This document shows positions 25,810 to 35,094 of a stretch of DNA of 64,000 nucleotides, in pieces (within the stretch, counting starts at the first letter, position 1; each line of letters begins with the position of its first letter). A model generated the notes under the pieces. That model was not told the origin of the DNA. It did no database searches and saw only the letters and a list, made by a program, of their open reading frames with translations. Source of the DNA: Labrys miyagiensis (GTDB lineage: Bacteria; Pseudomonadota; Alphaproteobacteria; Rhizobiales; Labraceae); NCBI RefSeq assembly GCF_030160835.1, contig NZ_BSPC01000064.1, positions 1 through 64,000 on the forward strand, read 5' to 3'. Both the position numbers and the translations under genes were made by a program.

Positions 25810-26988
25810 TCATCTCGCCTCGGCGTTTTCCTCACGCCTACGTACTGTCCCCAACACCAACGCCCCCAAGCCTGCCGAGAGCAGCGAGCCCATCAGCACG
25901 CCGAGCTTGGTCTCGTCGAGGAGTGGGGCGGCGTCGGCATAGGCGAGGCCCCCGATGAACAGGCTCATCGTGAAGCCGATGCCGCAGAGCAGCGCCACGC
26001 CATAGACCTGGCCCCAGCCGGCATGCTCGGGCAGTTGCGCCCATTTCAGCCGGATCGCGAGGGCGGCGAACAGGAAGACGCCGACCTGCTTGCCGAGGAA
26101 GAGGCCTGATGTCACGCCCAGCGTCACCGGATCGGCGAGATTGGCCAGCGTCATGCCGCCGAGCGCCACGCCAGCATTGGCGAAGCCGAAGATGGGCACG
26201 ACCAGATAGGTCACCCAAGGGTGCAGGCCATGTTCGAGCCGGTGCAGCGGCGTGTGCTCGCTGCTGTCCGACGGCCGCAGCGGGATGGTGAAGGCGAGCG
26301 CCACGCCTGCCAGCGTCGCATGGACGCCGGAGAGGAAGGTGAGCACCCACAGCACGGCGCCGAGCGCCAGATAGGCCGGCAGGAAGGTCACGCCGCGCCG
26401 GTTCATGATTGCGAGCACCACCAGGAGGGCCAGCGCCGCGTTGAGCATCCAGATATCGAGCTTGGCGGTGTAGAATAGCGCGATGATCACCACGGCGCCG
26501 AGATCGTCGATGATGGCGAGCGCAGTGAGGAAGACCTTCAGCGAGGCCGGCACGCGCGGGCCGAGCAGCGCCAGCACGCCGAGCGCAAAGGCGATGTCGG
26601 TGGCGGAGGGGATGGCCCAGCCCTTCAGCGTGTCGGCATGCCCCCAGTTGACAGCCACGAAGATCGCCGCCGGCACCACCATGCCGCCCAGTGCGGCGAT
26701 GCCCGGCAGTGCTCGGCGCGGCCAGTTGGCGAGCTGGCCGTCGAGCACCTCGCGCTTGATCTCCAGCCCGACCAGCAGGAAGAACAGCGCCATCAGACCG
26801 TCATTGATCCAGTGCAGCAGGCCGAGCGGGCCGATGGTGAGATGCAAGGCGTGGAAATAGGCCTCGCCGAGCGGCGAATTGGCGACGATCAACGCCAGCG
26901 CCGCCACTGCCATCAGGATGATGCCGCCCGCCGCTTCGGTGGCGAGGAAGCTGCGCAGGAAGGATTGCGGGCGAGAAGGAGAATGCAT
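25810..26988 (-). CDS. nhaA: Na+/H+ antiporter NhaA
   Basis: A 392-residue sodium/proton antiporter of the inner membrane with about 12 helices. The ion-binding Asp pair is in [15 protein letters not shown], and the unwound helix 4 motif is [11 protein letters not shown]. The start region has [19 protein letters not shown], typical of the family. ATG at 26988 is chosen; the longer frame reads into a repeat. It contributes to sodium and alkaline pH tolerance. The repeat block at 27003-27319, with two terminators on this strand, separates it from the upstream reductase gene. Confidence 0.95.
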   Translation of the reverse strand: MHSPSRPQSFLRSFLATEAAGGIILMAVAALALIVANSPLGEAYFHALHLTIGPLGLLHWINDGLMALFFLLVGLEIKREVLDGQLANWPRRALPGIAALGGMVVPAAIFVAVNWGHADTLKGWAIPSATDIAFALGVLALLGPRVPASLKVFLTALAIIDDLGAVVIIALFYTAKLDIWMLNAALALLVVLAIMNRRGVTFLPAYLALGAVLWVLTFLSGVHATLAGVALAFTIPLRPSDSSEHTPLHRLEHGLHPWVTYLVVPIFGFANAGVALGGMTLANLADPVTLGVTSGLFLGKQVGVFLFAALAIRLKWAQLPEHAGWGQVYGVALLCGIGFTMSLFIGGLAYADAAPLLDETKLGVLMGSLLSAGLGALVLGTVRRREENAEAR

Positions 26989-27002
26989 GCGGGGCCGGCA
27001 AT

Positions 27003-27160
27003 CTGGGAGCGCGGACATCTTGTCTGCTCTTGAACCACGACGATAGCAATAAAAACGCCGCGGTCGACAACGACCACGGCGTCTTATTCTACAACGCTAT
27101 CGTTTCAAGAGGCGGACATCGCGACATGAAGGCATGTCGCTGAGAAGTCCGCGCTCCCAG
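27003..27160. repeat. Family A element bracketing a terminator
   Basis: The left arm starts CTGGGAGCGCGGACATC and ends GCTCTTGAACCACGACGATAG. The right arm starts CGCTATCGTTTCAAGAGGC, contains the GCGACATG/CATGTCGC hairpin and ends GTCCGCGCTCCCAG. A GC hairpin with a minus-strand T-run sits in the middle. Confidence 0.88.
27050..27082 (-). terminator. Intrinsic terminator (minus strand) inside family A element
   Basis: On the minus strand, ACGCCGTGGTCG pairs with CGACCGCGGCGT (one mismatch) around a 4-base loop, followed by TTTTTATTG. It would stop transcription that passes the first terminator behind the reductase gene. Confidence 0.65.
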
Positions 27161-27187
27161 GATTTACGCACCGGCTGGAAGCGCATT

Positions 27188-27319
27188 CCGGGTGCACGGG
27201 CATCTTGCCCGTTCTTGAACCACCGGCGTTGCCAAAGAAAACGCCGCGGCTGGTGGCAGCGCGGCGTCCCTACTATCAATGTAGCGGTTCACGAACGGGC
27301 AAGATGCCCGTGCACCCGG
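27188..27319. repeat. Family E element bracketing a terminator
   Basis: The arms CCGGGTGCACGGGCATCTTG and AAGATGCCCGTGCACCCGG are inverted, each with the hairpin ACGGGC-ATCTT-GCCCGT. The structure parallels family A (arm, CTTGAACCAC core, central hairpin, core, arm) but with different arm sequence. It sits directly next to the family A element. Confidence 0.88.
27235..27267 (-). terminator. Intrinsic terminator of the reductase gene, nested in family E element
   Basis: On the minus strand, ACGCCGCG pairs with CGCGGCGT around an 11-base loop, followed by TTTTCTTTGG. It lies about 60 bases behind the stop codon of the RutE-like gene. Confidence 0.65.
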
Positions 27320-27324
27320 AGGAT

Positions 27325-27957
27325 TTACGCGAAGGTCACGATCTCTTCCGGCTGGAAGCGCGGGCTGCGGGGGAAGAGCTTCTCGTCGTCGCCATAGCCG
27401 ATATTGACCAGGATGTTCGACTTGAACTGCCCGTCCGGGAAGAATTCGGCATCGAGCTTGGCGCTGTCGAAGCCGGTCATCGGACCGGCGTCGAGACCGA
27501 GCGAGCGCAGGGCCAGGATGAAATAGGCGGCCTGCAGCGTCCCGTTGGTGTGGGCGCTGACCTTGGCGAAGGCCTCGTTGCCCGAGAACCAGGACTTGGC
27601 GTCGGCATGCGGGAAGAGGCGCGGCAGATGCTCGAAGAACTTCAGGTCATAGGCCAGGATCGCGGTGACCGGGGCGGCCATGGTCTTGTCGACATTGCCC
27701 GGCGCCAGGGCGTCCTTCAGGCGAGCCTTGGCTTCCGGGCTGCGCACGAACACGACGCGCAGCGGCAGCTGGTTGGCTGAGGTCGGGCCCTGCACGGTGA
27801 TGTCGACGGCTTCCTTCAGGAGGGCGTCGGGCACGTGCCTGTCGAGGAAGGCATTGTGGGTGCGGGCCTTGTAGAAGAGCTGGTCGAGCACGGCAGCGTC
27901 GACACGGCCCTTGATGGCCGAACCGGCAGCACCGCCTTCGATGGCTTCGTTGCGCAT
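27325..27957 (-). CDS. Nitroreductase family protein, RutE-like (malonic semialdehyde reductase)
   Basis: A 210-residue flavin reductase. It follows E. coli RutE closely in order of motifs: FYKARTHNAF, VQGPTSANQLP (flavin binding), NVDKTMAAPVTAI, RLFPHADAKSWF, LQAAYFILALRSLGLDAGPMTGFD and KSNILVNIGYGD. RutE reduces malonic semialdehyde in pyrimidine breakdown, but no other rut gene is near, so the physiological role here is open. It is divergent from a LysR gene across a 106-base region with clear dyads, which suggests LysR control. Confidence 0.88.
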   Translation of the reverse strand: MRNEAIEGGAAGSAIKGRVDAAVLDQLFYKARTHNAFLDRHVPDALLKEAVDITVQGPTSANQLPLRVVFVRSPEAKARLKDALAPGNVDKTMAAPVTAILAYDLKFFEHLPRLFPHADAKSWFSGNEAFAKVSAHTNGTLQAAYFILALRSLGLDAGPMTGFDSAKLDAEFFPDGQFKSNILVNIGYGDDEKLFPRSPRFQPEEIVTFA

Positions 27958-28000
27958 GATGGTGTCTCCTTTGCGTTGCGAGCTATATCGCGCTGCAGCA

Positions 28001-28038
28001 CCATCACTTCAATTGGCCAAATTATGATGGTATCCATC
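28001..28038. promoter_or_regulatory. Overlapping dyads in the reductase/lysR intergenic region
   Basis: CCATCA (28001-28006) and TGATGG (28025-28030) frame an AATTGGCCAAATT near-palindrome (28011-28023). The right half also forms GATGG-TAT-CCATC (28026-28038). It lies between the two divergent starts (27957 and 28064) and fits a primary and secondary LysR site. Confidence 0.55.
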
Positions 28039-28063
28039 TGTCGAGGTGATAGAAGGGCTTCCG

Positions 28064-28957
28064 ATGATCGACTCCCTGACCTTGGACCAGCTGCGCATCC
28101 TGATCGCCGTGGCCGATGAGGGCAGCTTCTCAGGCGCCGCCAGGCGGCTCGGGCGTGTGCAGTCGGCCATCAGCCAGGCGGTGCAGACGCTGGAGAATAC
28201 ACTCGGCCTCGCCTTGTTCGACCGCAGCGCCAAGAAGCCGGTGCTGACGCAAGCCGGCCGCTCCATCCTGATGGATGCGCGCCAGGTCGTCGCCCGCACC
28301 GATACGCTGCGCGCCCATGCCGGATCGATCGCCGGGGGGTGCGAGCCGGAGCTGACGCTGTCGGTCGACCCGCTCTTTCCCCAACCGGTGCTGATCGAGA
28401 GCCTGAAGGCCCTGAGCCTGGCCTTTCCCTATATGCCGGTGAAGCTGCTCACCGAAGGCCTCGGCGGCCCGGAGCAGAGCCTGCGCGACGGCCATGTGCT
28501 CTTCGCCATCTATGCCCTGCTCGCCACCGGCTCGCGCGATCTCAATGTCGAGAAGCTCATCGATGTCGAGATGTTCCCGGTGGTGGCTGCCGATCATCCG
28601 ATGGCCCAGGCCCCGGAACCGGTCAGCCAGGAGGTGGTGGAGGCCCACACGCAGCTCGTGCTGATGGACCGCACGCCGCTGACCCAGAACATGCGCGGCA
28701 ACATCTTCTCCACCCATGTCTGGCGCTTCGCCGACATCGCCACCAGGCTCGACTATCTCCTGGCCGGCTTCGGCTGGTGCCACATGCCGGCCTGGCTGGT
28801 GAACGGCCATATCGCCGCCGGCAGGCTGAAGCGCCTGCGGCTGGCACAGAGCAACGGTGCCCGCATCGCCATGTATGTGGTCCGCCAGCACGGCCGGCAC
28901 CTCGGCCCGGTCAGCCAATGGCTGATCGGAGATCTCAGGAAGCGGCTGGGGGAGTGA
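28064..28957 (+). CDS. LysR family transcriptional regulator
   Basis: A 297-residue LysR-type regulator. The N-terminal winged helix (about 6-62) shows GSFSGAARRLGRVQSAISQAVQ and a co-inducer domain follows (about 93-290). AGAAGGG lies 8 nt before ATG 28064; a GTG at 28046 is less likely. The divergent RutE-like reductase gene and the dyads between them suggest that it senses a toxic aldehyde or a pyrimidine metabolite. That is an inference from context. A repeat begins directly at its stop codon. Confidence 0.92.
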   Translation: MIDSLTLDQLRILIAVADEGSFSGAARRLGRVQSAISQAVQTLENTLGLALFDRSAKKPVLTQAGRSILMDARQVVARTDTLRAHAGSIAGGCEPELTLSVDPLFPQPVLIESLKALSLAFPYMPVKLLTEGLGGPEQSLRDGHVLFAIYALLATGSRDLNVEKLIDVEMFPVVAADHPMAQAPEPVSQEVVEAHTQLVLMDRTPLTQNMRGNIFSTHVWRFADIATRLDYLLAGFGWCHMPAWLVNGHIAAGRLKRLRLAQSNGARIAMYVVRQHGRHLGPVSQWLIGDLRKRLGE

Positions 28958-29143
28958 CTGGGAGCGCGGACGTCCTGCGACGCGTAAGAGAGTGTCGGAC
29001 GATCCGCTCTTGGAAACGACGCGGGCGCAGGATGAAGCACCTTGGTGTGCCGGTCTTCAGACCGGCATGTTCCTGCCCCCACGAGTGGAACCGTCGCGGG
29101 CATGCCGGTCTGAAGACCGGCACACCAAATCCCGCGCTCCCAG
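28958..29143. repeat. Family A element with nested CCGGTCTTCAGACCGG module
   Basis: The left end CTGGGAGCGCGGACGTCC and right end CCCGCGCTCCCAG enclose GGTGTGCCGGTCTTCAGACC (from about 29043) and its inverse GGTCTGAAGACCGGCACACC. Each of these inner arms is itself the hairpin GCCGG-TCTTCAGA-CCGGC. A damaged GACACTC/GAGTGTC module (only the GAGTGTCGGACG side) is also present. Confidence 0.82.
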
Positions 29144-29257
29144 TAAACCCCACCTTAACTCCCGGCCTCTAGCCTAGTGCTGGGCTTATGGTGTTGCGTT
29201 CCCGCTGATCTCGAATCCGTTCCGGATTGCCGCACCTTGTTGATTTGAGGCTTGGCA

Positions 29258-32023
29258 ATGCGGACCATGCGACGCGGCTTTACACAGAGCTACGCTCTTC
29301 CCGACGAGTTGAAGGGCATGCTCACGCGCCGGCTCAACGAGCTGCTCGGCATGGCGCTGATCGCCATGGCGGGGCTCGGGGCTATCGCGCTGGCCACCTG
29401 GTCGGTGCAGGATGCCAGCTACAACCATGTCGGCGGCGAATTGCCGATCCGCAACTGGCTCGGCTTCGGCGGCGCCGTGGTGGCCGATTTCCTGACCCAG
29501 ATGCTCGGCATCGCCTCGCTCGCGCTGCTGGCGCCGATCGCCATCCTGGGCTGGCGCCTGCTCGCCCACAAGGCCATCGATTCGCAGCGCATGCGCCTCA
29601 TCTGCCTGGTGGTGGGCGTGCTGCTGGCCGCCGGCTTCGCCTCGGGCCTGCCGATCACCATGCATTGGCCGCTGCCGACCGGCCTCGGCGGGGCGGTGGG
29701 CGACTGGGCTTTCTACCTCTTCGCGCCCCTCATGTTCGCGCGCCATTCCATGGTCCTGCAGAGCGTGCTGACACTGCTGCTCGGCGCGGGCGCCATCGGA
29801 ACGCTGGCGCTCGCCTCCGGCTTCTTCCTGCACTACACCGAGGAGGAGCGTCCGGCGCCGGAGCTGCCGATGCGCATCCGCGGCCAGCCCCGCCGCATCC
29901 GCGAGGAAGAGGAGGAGGACGACGAGCGCTCCGCTTTCCTCGGCCATGTGCTGCATTGGGGCCTGATGGCCAAGAGCGCCCTGTTCCGCAAGCGGGTGAA
30001 GGTGGTGCCGCAGCGCGTCGCTCCGCCGATGAACCGGCCCGGCGGCATTGCCGATCTCTTCGCCCGCCTACGCGCCGCCGCCCAGCATTTCGGCCGCTCG
30101 CCCGGGGAGGCATCGGCTGCTCCGGTACGCCGCGAACCGGCCTTCACGCCGCGCACCGCCCCGCGCGCCGATGCCCGGCGCCCACATGAGGCGATCTCCC
30201 TGGACGGGGAGGAACTGCCCGAGGCGGTCGACCAGTATTCCGGCAGCCGGGACAGCTATATGCCCTATGCCGACGAGGATGACGACGATGCGCCGCTGGC
30301 CCGTCCCATGAAGCGCCCCTTGATGAGCGCCGAGGAAGCGGCCCAGCGTGCGGGGCCTGCCATCACCACCACGCGCGTGGGCCAGCCGGCGGGGGCCCCC
30401 AAACAGGGCAAGCGCATCGTTCGCGAGAGCGAGCCGGACTTTCCCTTCGAGCATCGCTACGAATTGCCGCCGCTCACCCTGTTGTCCGAGCCCAAGCGGC
30501 AGGTCGGTACCACGGTGTCGCAGGATGCACTCGAACAGAATGCTCGTCTCCTTGAAGGCGTGCTGGAAGACTTCGGCGTGCGTGGCGAGATCATCAATGT
30601 GCGCCCAGGCCCTGTCGTCACGCTCTACGAGCTTGAGCCGGCGGCCGGCATCAAATCCTCCCGCGTCATCGGCCTTGCCGACGACATCGCCCGCTCGATG
30701 TCGGCCCTCTCGGCTCGTGTCGCCGTGGTCCCAGGCCGGAACGTCATCGGCATCGAGCTGCCGAATGCCAAGCGCGAGATGGTCTACTTCCGCGAGTTGC
30801 TGGGCTCCGAGGACTTCGAGAAGTCGCGCTACAAGCTGGCGCTCGGCCTCGGCAAGACCATCGGCGGCGAGCCGGTGATCGCCCAGCTCGAGAAGATGCC
30901 GCATCTGCTGGTTGCCGGCACCACCGGCTCGGGCAAGTCGGTGGCCATCAACACCATGATCCTGTCGCTGCTCTACCGGCTCAAGCCGGACGAGTGCCGC
31001 ATGATCATGGTCGATCCGAAGATGCTCGAACTCTCCATCTATGACGGCATCCCGCATCTGCTGGCGCCCGTCGTCACCGACATGAAGAAGGTGGTGCTCG
31101 CCCTCAAATGGGCGGTGCGCGAGATGGAGGAACGCTACAAGAAGATGGCCAAGCTCGGTGTGCGCAACATCGACGGCTACAACCAGCGCGCCGCCGAGGC
31201 CAAGGCCAAGGGCGAGACCGTGCTGCGCACCGTGCAGACGGGCTTCGACAAGGAGACGGGACAGGCGCTCTACGAGCAGGAGGAGATGGACCTCTCGCCC
31301 GTGCCCTATATCGTCATCGTCGTCGACGAGATGGCCGACCTGATGATCCAGGAAGGCAAGAATGTCGAAGGGCCGATCCAGCGCCTGGCACAGATGGCCC
31401 GCGCCGCCGGCATCCATTTGATCATGGCGACGCAGCGCCCCTCGGTCGACGTCATCACCGGCACGATCAAGGCGAACTTCCCCACCCGCATCTCCTTCCA
31501 GCTCACCACCAAGATCGACAGCCGTACCATCCTGGGCGAGCAGGGCGCCGAACAGCTCCTCGGCCAGGGCGACATGCTGCACATGGCCGGCGGCGGCCGC
31601 ATCGCGCGCGTGCACGGCCCCTTCGTCTCCGACGAGGAGGTGGAGAAGGTGGTCACTCATCTCAAGGCCCAGGGCCGGCCCGATTATCTCGACTCCATCA
31701 CGGCCGATGAGGACGAGGGCGGCGGCGATGACGAAGATGCCGCCGATGGCGCCGTGTTCGACAAGGGTGCCTTCGGCGCCGAGGATGGCGGCGACCTCTA
31801 CGAGCAGGCCAAGAAGGTGGTGATGCGCGACAAGAAGTGCTCGACCTCCTACATCCAGCGCCGCCTGCAGATCGGCTACAACCGCGCCGCCTCGCTGGTG
31901 GAGCGCATGGAGAAGGACGGCATCGTCGGCCCGGCCAACCATGCCGGCAAGCGCGAGATCCTGGTCTACAGCCGTGATGTCAGGAACGCGGACGATGGCG
32001 ACGAGATGGAGGACGAGGAATAG
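29258..32023 (+). CDS. ftsK: DNA translocase FtsK
   Basis: A 921-residue septal DNA pump that clears chromosome ends during division and activates XerCD at dif. The N-terminus has four membrane helices (within about 25-205), then a variable Pro/Arg/Glu-rich linker (about 210-400). The motor has Walker [11 protein letters not shown] near 555 and Walker [11 protein letters not shown] near 690, and the C-terminal gamma winged-helix (about 855-915, [19 protein letters not shown]) reads KOPS sites. ATG at 29258 has TTGAGG 7 nt upstream. Neighbouring genes are unrelated in function. Confidence 0.96.
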   Translation: MRTMRRGFTQSYALPDELKGMLTRRLNELLGMALIAMAGLGAIALATWSVQDASYNHVGGELPIRNWLGFGGAVVADFLTQMLGIASLALLAPIAILGWRLLAHKAIDSQRMRLICLVVGVLLAAGFASGLPITMHWPLPTGLGGAVGDWAFYLFAPLMFARHSMVLQSVLTLLLGAGAIGTLALASGFFLHYTEEERPAPELPMRIRGQPRRIREEEEEDDERSAFLGHVLHWGLMAKSALFRKRVKVVPQRVAPPMNRPGGIADLFARLRAAAQHFGRSPGEASAAPVRREPAFTPRTAPRADARRPHEAISLDGEELPEAVDQYSGSRDSYMPYADEDDDDAPLARPMKRPLMSAEEAAQRAGPAITTTRVGQPAGAPKQGKRIVRESEPDFPFEHRYELPPLTLLSEPKRQVGTTVSQDALEQNARLLEGVLEDFGVRGEIINVRPGPVVTLYELEPAAGIKSSRVIGLADDIARSMSALSARVAVVPGRNVIGIELPNAKREMVYFRELLGSEDFEKSRYKLALGLGKTIGGEPVIAQLEKMPHLLVAGTTGSGKSVAINTMILSLLYRLKPDECRMIMVDPKMLELSIYDGIPHLLAPVVTDMKKVVLALKWAVREMEERYKKMAKLGVRNIDGYNQRAAEAKAKGETVLRTVQTGFDKETGQALYEQEEMDLSPVPYIVIVVDEMADLMIQEGKNVEGPIQRLAQMARAAGIHLIMATQRPSVDVITGTIKANFPTRISFQLTTKIDSRTILGEQGAEQLLGQGDMLHMAGGGRIARVHGPFVSDEEVEKVVTHLKAQGRPDYLDSITADEDEGGGDDEDAADGAVFDKGAFGAEDGGDLYEQAKKVVMRDKKCSTSYIQRRLQIGYNRAASLVERMEKDGIVGPANHAGKREILVYSRDVRNADDGDEMEDEE

Positions 32024-32024
32024 C

Positions 32025-32134
32025 CTGGGAGCGCGGACATCCTATCCGCTCTTCCTTTATCGTAGAACGCATCGTTTCCAAGGGCGGGTCGTCCGACACT
32101 CTCTTGAGTGTCGTAAGGACGTCCGCGCTCCCGG
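32025..32134. repeat. Family A element exactly filling a convergent gap
   Basis: Starts CTGGGAGCGCGGACATCC 1 base after the ftsK stop and ends GTCCGCGCTCCCGG directly at the stop of the DUF3052 gene. It contains the core TTTATCGTAGAACGCATCG and the GACACTC/GAGTGTC hairpin in the right arm only, so the two arms carry different modules. Confidence 0.88.
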
Positions 32135-32497
32135 CTACACCCGCTTGAACCGCAGCGCCGACCAATCCCCGTCCACCGCGATCGAGGCCACCGTATCGAG
32201 CCCATGGTCCGGCACGAGATTGTGGATGATGTCGCGGTTGAGATCACCCTTCAGCTTCGAGGTCAGCTTGGGATAGGCGATCCACAGGATGGCGTCCGTC
32301 CGCACCATTGGCAGGTTGGCCGCCAGGCTTGCCAGCAGCCCGGCCTTGTCGCGCACGAACAGCAGCGCCACTTCGGCCTCGGCGAGCGGCGCCCGCGGTC
32401 CTGCAATCGCGGCATCGAGATCCGCCGGCGCGTCGAGCACCGCCAGGCGCCGCGTGCCCTTGGCCTGCAGCTTTTCGGCGATGCTCTTGCCCGCCAT
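32135..32497 (-). CDS. DUF3052-like protein
   Basis: A 120-residue cytosolic protein. The C-terminal half shows LWIAYPKLTSKLKGDLNRD and VDGDWSALRFKR, the conserved parts of DUF3052-type proteins; the biochemical role of the family is not known. It is the last gene of a three-gene overlapping set: its ATG shares one base with the TGA of the aldolase gene (32497). That tight coupling suggests co-expression with the sugar kinase and aldolase. Confidence 0.75.
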   Translation of the reverse strand: MAGKSIAEKLQAKGTRRLAVLDAPADLDAAIAGPRAPLAEAEVALLFVRDKAGLLASLAANLPMVRTDAILWIAYPKLTSKLKGDLNRDIIHNLVPDHGLDTVASIAVDGDWSALRFKRV

Positions 32498-33144
32498 CAC
32501 GCCGCCCTGTTCAGCACCGCGTCCCGGGCGGCCTTGAAGATGGCCGCCTGCTCGCGCAGGTTTGGGTCCACCGTGGGGCGGCGTGAGGGGATCATCCAGC
32601 CGCCGCCCACGGCGAGGATGTTGCGCACCGCGCCATAGGCGGCGAGCTTGCCGGCATCGATGCCACCGGTGGTGACGAAGCCGACATCCTCGAAGATGTT
32701 GGCGTAGTCGGCGAGCACGGCCGGCCCGTTCGAAGCCTCGGAGGGGTAGTATTTCAGGAGCGCATAGCCCCATTCGCGCGCCTGCATCACCTCGGAAGCG
32801 GTGAGCGCGCCGGGCAGGTGCGGCAGGCCCGTGGCCGTGACGGCCTCATGCAGCGCCGGCGTCAGGCCCGGGCTTACGGTGAAGGCCGCGCCTGCCTCAA
32901 CCGCCAGCTTGACATGGCCTTCATGCAGCAGCGTGCCGGCGCCGAAGATGCAGGTGGGGTGGCGCGCCCTGGCCCTGCGGAGCACCTCCGGCGCCTGGGG
33001 CGTGCGAAACAGGATCTCGATCACCGGCGCGCCTTCCTCTACCAGCCCGTCGATGTCGGCGAGGCCTTCGTCGATGGAGCGCACCGGCATCACCGGCAGG
33101 ATGGGGAAGGCGGCGATGCGCTCTTTCAATTCGGCGCTGTTCAT
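32497..33144 (-). CDS. eda: 2-dehydro-3-deoxy-phosphogluconate (KDPG) aldolase
   Basis: A 215-residue class I aldolase that splits KDPG into pyruvate and glyceraldehyde-3-phosphate (Entner-Doudoroff and sugar-acid pathways). The active-site Glu is in IEILFRTP, GAGTLL precedes the phosphate site, the Schiff-base Lys is in LLKYYPSE and the phosphate-binding loop is TTGGID. The gene overlaps the PfkB-type kinase stop by four bases (ATGA) and the DUF3052 start by one. The partner kinase suggests a pathway from 2-keto-3-deoxy sugar acids. Related aldolases act on KDG-type variants, so specificity is inferred. Confidence 0.88.
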   Translation of the reverse strand: MNSAELKERIAAFPILPVMPVRSIDEGLADIDGLVEEGAPVIEILFRTPQAPEVLRRARARHPTCIFGAGTLLHEGHVKLAVEAGAAFTVSPGLTPALHEAVTATGLPHLPGALTASEVMQAREWGYALLKYYPSEASNGPAVLADYANIFEDVGFVTTGGIDAGKLAAYGAVRNILAVGGGWMIPSRRPTVDPNLREQAAIFKAARDAVLNRAA

Positions 33145-34124
33145 ACGGTTTCCTCCGAGATCTGTACGACGACTTGCAGGGCCTCTTCCACCTTCTCGCG
33201 CCCTGGCGTGCCGAGGCGCCCGCCGAAGACGCGGCATTTCAGGGCGGCGGCTGCGTTGGCGAAGGCGATCGCCCGGGGGATCGGAGCGCCTTCCGCGATG
33301 GCGAGGGTGAAGGCTCCATGAAAGACATCGCCGGCCGCCAGCGTGTCGACCACCTCGACCGCGGGCGGGCGCAGCTGGCGCACCTGCCCGCTCTCGCGTT
33401 CCAGCCAGTAGCAACCCTCGTGTCCGGCGGTAACGGCGAGGAAGCCGCCGAGCCGTCCGGCCAGGGTCTTCAGCGCCTCCTGCGGCGTTGCGGCGCCGCT
33501 GAAGGCGAGGGCTGCGGGTTCGGAGAACACGACATGGCTCGCCAGGTCAGCCAGTTCCCCGATTACCGCCTGCGGCCCGGTATCGGCATCGAGCACGGCG
33601 GGCTTGCCGGCGGCGCGCGCTGCCTTCAGCACCGCCGCCGCGCCTTCCGGCCAGCGTATGTCGACCAGCGCGGCGTCGGCGCGGGCGACAAGGTCGAGCG
33701 GCAGCCAGGACGGGTCCTTGCCGAGCGCCGGATCGTAATAGGGAACCACCAGCCGCTCGCCCGTCTTGTCGATCAGCACGGTGCAGATCGGCGAATGCAC
33801 GCCCGCGGCGCGGCGCACGAAGCGGCAGTCGACGCCGGCGGCCGAGAGATCGCCGATAATGCGCTCGCCCACCCCGTCATCGCCCACGCGGGAGAACAGG
33901 GTGGCCCGGCCGCCGAGCCTGGCCACCGCCGCCGCGGCGCTTGCCGCCATGCCATGCGCGACCTCGACCGCATGCAGCGGCAGCACCTTGCCGGGGCCTG
34001 TCGGCAGCTTCTCCATCTGGAAGATGGAATCGAAGGAAGCCGCGCCGCTGCACGCGACATGTGCCTGTCTGCCGGGGAACTCGAACACGGCCGCTCCTGC
34101 CTCATTAGGGTGGTGATTCGTCAT
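33141..34124 (-). CDS. PfkB family carbohydrate kinase
   Basis: A 327-residue ribokinase-fold kinase. The second PfkB signature is DTLAAGDVFHGAF, with the catalytic Asp; the usual GAGD reads AAGD. The N-terminal GMAASAAAAVARLGG and SRVGDDGVG follow the first signature. Its position ahead of eda, with overlapping stop and start, suggests phosphorylation of a sugar or sugar acid such as 2-keto-3-deoxygluconate. By sequence it could also be a ketohexokinase- or sulfofructose-kinase-like member. ATG at 34124 was chosen; upstream codons have no protein character. Confidence 0.85.
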   Translation of the reverse strand: MTNHHPNEAGAAVFEFPGRQAHVACSGAASFDSIFQMEKLPTGPGKVLPLHAVEVAHGMAASAAAAVARLGGRATLFSRVGDDGVGERIIGDLSAAGVDCRFVRRAAGVHSPICTVLIDKTGERLVVPYYDPALGKDPSWLPLDLVARADAALVDIRWPEGAAAVLKAARAAGKPAVLDADTGPQAVIGELADLASHVVFSEPAALAFSGAATPQEALKTLAGRLGGFLAVTAGHEGCYWLERESGQVRQLRPPAVEVVDTLAAGDVFHGAFTLAIAEGAPIPRAIAFANAAAALKCRVFGGRLGTPGREKVEEALQVVVQISEETV

Positions 34125-34205
34125 AGCATCGCTCAAGAGAACGGGGGAAGCACCCGCGACTCTTTCGCCCTCGACGTCGCCCCTTCTCCGGCCTAGACTC
34201 GTTAG

Positions 34206-34397
34206 ATGGCTTCCTTTTTCTACATCCTGGTTCCCTTCGCCATCCTCGCCGTCGCCATCGTGCTCGGCATGGGCCTGCACAACATGATGAAGGGCGGCGA
34301 CGGCCAGCGCTCGCAGAAGCTGATGCAGTTGCGCGTGCTCCTGCAGGCGGTGGCGATCGTCATCATCATGGCGGCGATCTATTTCGCGCATAGATAG
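34206..34397 (+). CDS. HIG1 domain / twin transmembrane protein
   Basis: A 63-residue protein with two membrane helices (about 3-24 and 42-60) joined by a short basic loop, GLHNMMKGGDGQRSQKLMQLRV. This matches the HIG1 pattern (G...M..G....S..LM..RV..Q). Bacterial HIG1 proteins are small inner-membrane partners linked to respiratory complexes. In many Hyphomicrobiales this gene precedes the PduO-type adenosyltransferase and then etfBA; here a PagL-like gene and repeats intervene. Confidence 0.85.
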   Translation: MASFFYILVPFAILAVAIVLGMGLHNMMKGGDGQRSQKLMQLRVLLQAVAIVIIMAAIYFAHR

Positions 34398-34544
34398 GTC
34401 ATCGGATAGAGACTCTACTCCTGCGCGCGCTCAGGCGTTGCATCCGTGCATCAAGATTGGCAAATGCCTGCCGCCTATAGCTAAAAACGCTTGGCGAACA
34501 CACTCTCTCTGCTACCGTGCGCGGAATCAGAAGGATGTCAGTCC

Positions 34545-35093
34545 ATGCGTTACGTCCTTTCCGGCGTCTTTATTCTGCTTGTCATGGTCGTTGCTGCGCA
34601 TGCCCAGGACGCGACTACTGCCTCTTTCGGGGCCGATGCCTTCATCAATGAACTGCGCTTCGGCGGGCTGCTGCACGATCTCACCAGTCCCGAGAAGAGC
34701 ACCGGGCCGGATTTCAACGCCGAAATCCTGTTCGCCAAGCCCTGGGGTGGCGAGCAGACATGGTGGCTGCCGCGGCCCAATCTCGGCACCACGCTGAATT
34801 TCGGCGGCGGGACCTCCACCGTCTATGCGGGCGTGGCCTGGCAGTACAACGTCACGCAGAACATTTTCGTGGAAGGCACTTTCGGCGGCAGCCTCAACAA
34901 TTTTTCCGAGGATGGCACCCACCGCAGCGACCTCGGCTGCCATGCGCTGTTCCGGGAATCGGGGAGCCTGGGCTACGATATCACCGAGCACTGGCGCATC
35001 ATGGCCACGGTGGAGCACAATTCGAACGCCGGCCTGTGCGACAAGAATCGCGGCCTGACGAATTACGGCATGCGGGTGGGCGATAAGTTCTGA
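34545..35093 (+). CDS. Acyloxyacyl hydrolase, PagL-like lipid A 3-O-deacylase
   Basis: A 182-residue outer-membrane beta-barrel enzyme. A signal peptide (about 1-20, ending HAQ) is followed by alternating beta strands and ends with a C-terminal Phe, typical of barrel proteins. The catalytic His-x-Ser is visible in EHNSN (His158, Ser160). PagL-type enzymes remove the 3-position acyl chain of lipid A and change recognition and permeability of the outer membrane. AGAAGGA lies about 9 nt before ATG 34545; the longer frame has no leader character. A repeat starts directly behind the stop. Confidence 0.85.
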   Translation: MRYVLSGVFILLVMVVAAHAQDATTASFGADAFINELRFGGLLHDLTSPEKSTGPDFNAEILFAKPWGGEQTWWLPRPNLGTTLNFGGGTSTVYAGVAWQYNVTQNIFVEGTFGGSLNNFSEDGTHRSDLGCHALFRESGSLGYDITEHWRIMATVEHNSNAGLCDKNRGLTNYGMRVGDKF

Positions 35094-35094
35094 C

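Noticed and set aside
30068-31942. 624-codon minus-strand frame opposite ftsK
   Set aside because: Antisense shadow; FtsK motor motifs are intact on the plus strand.
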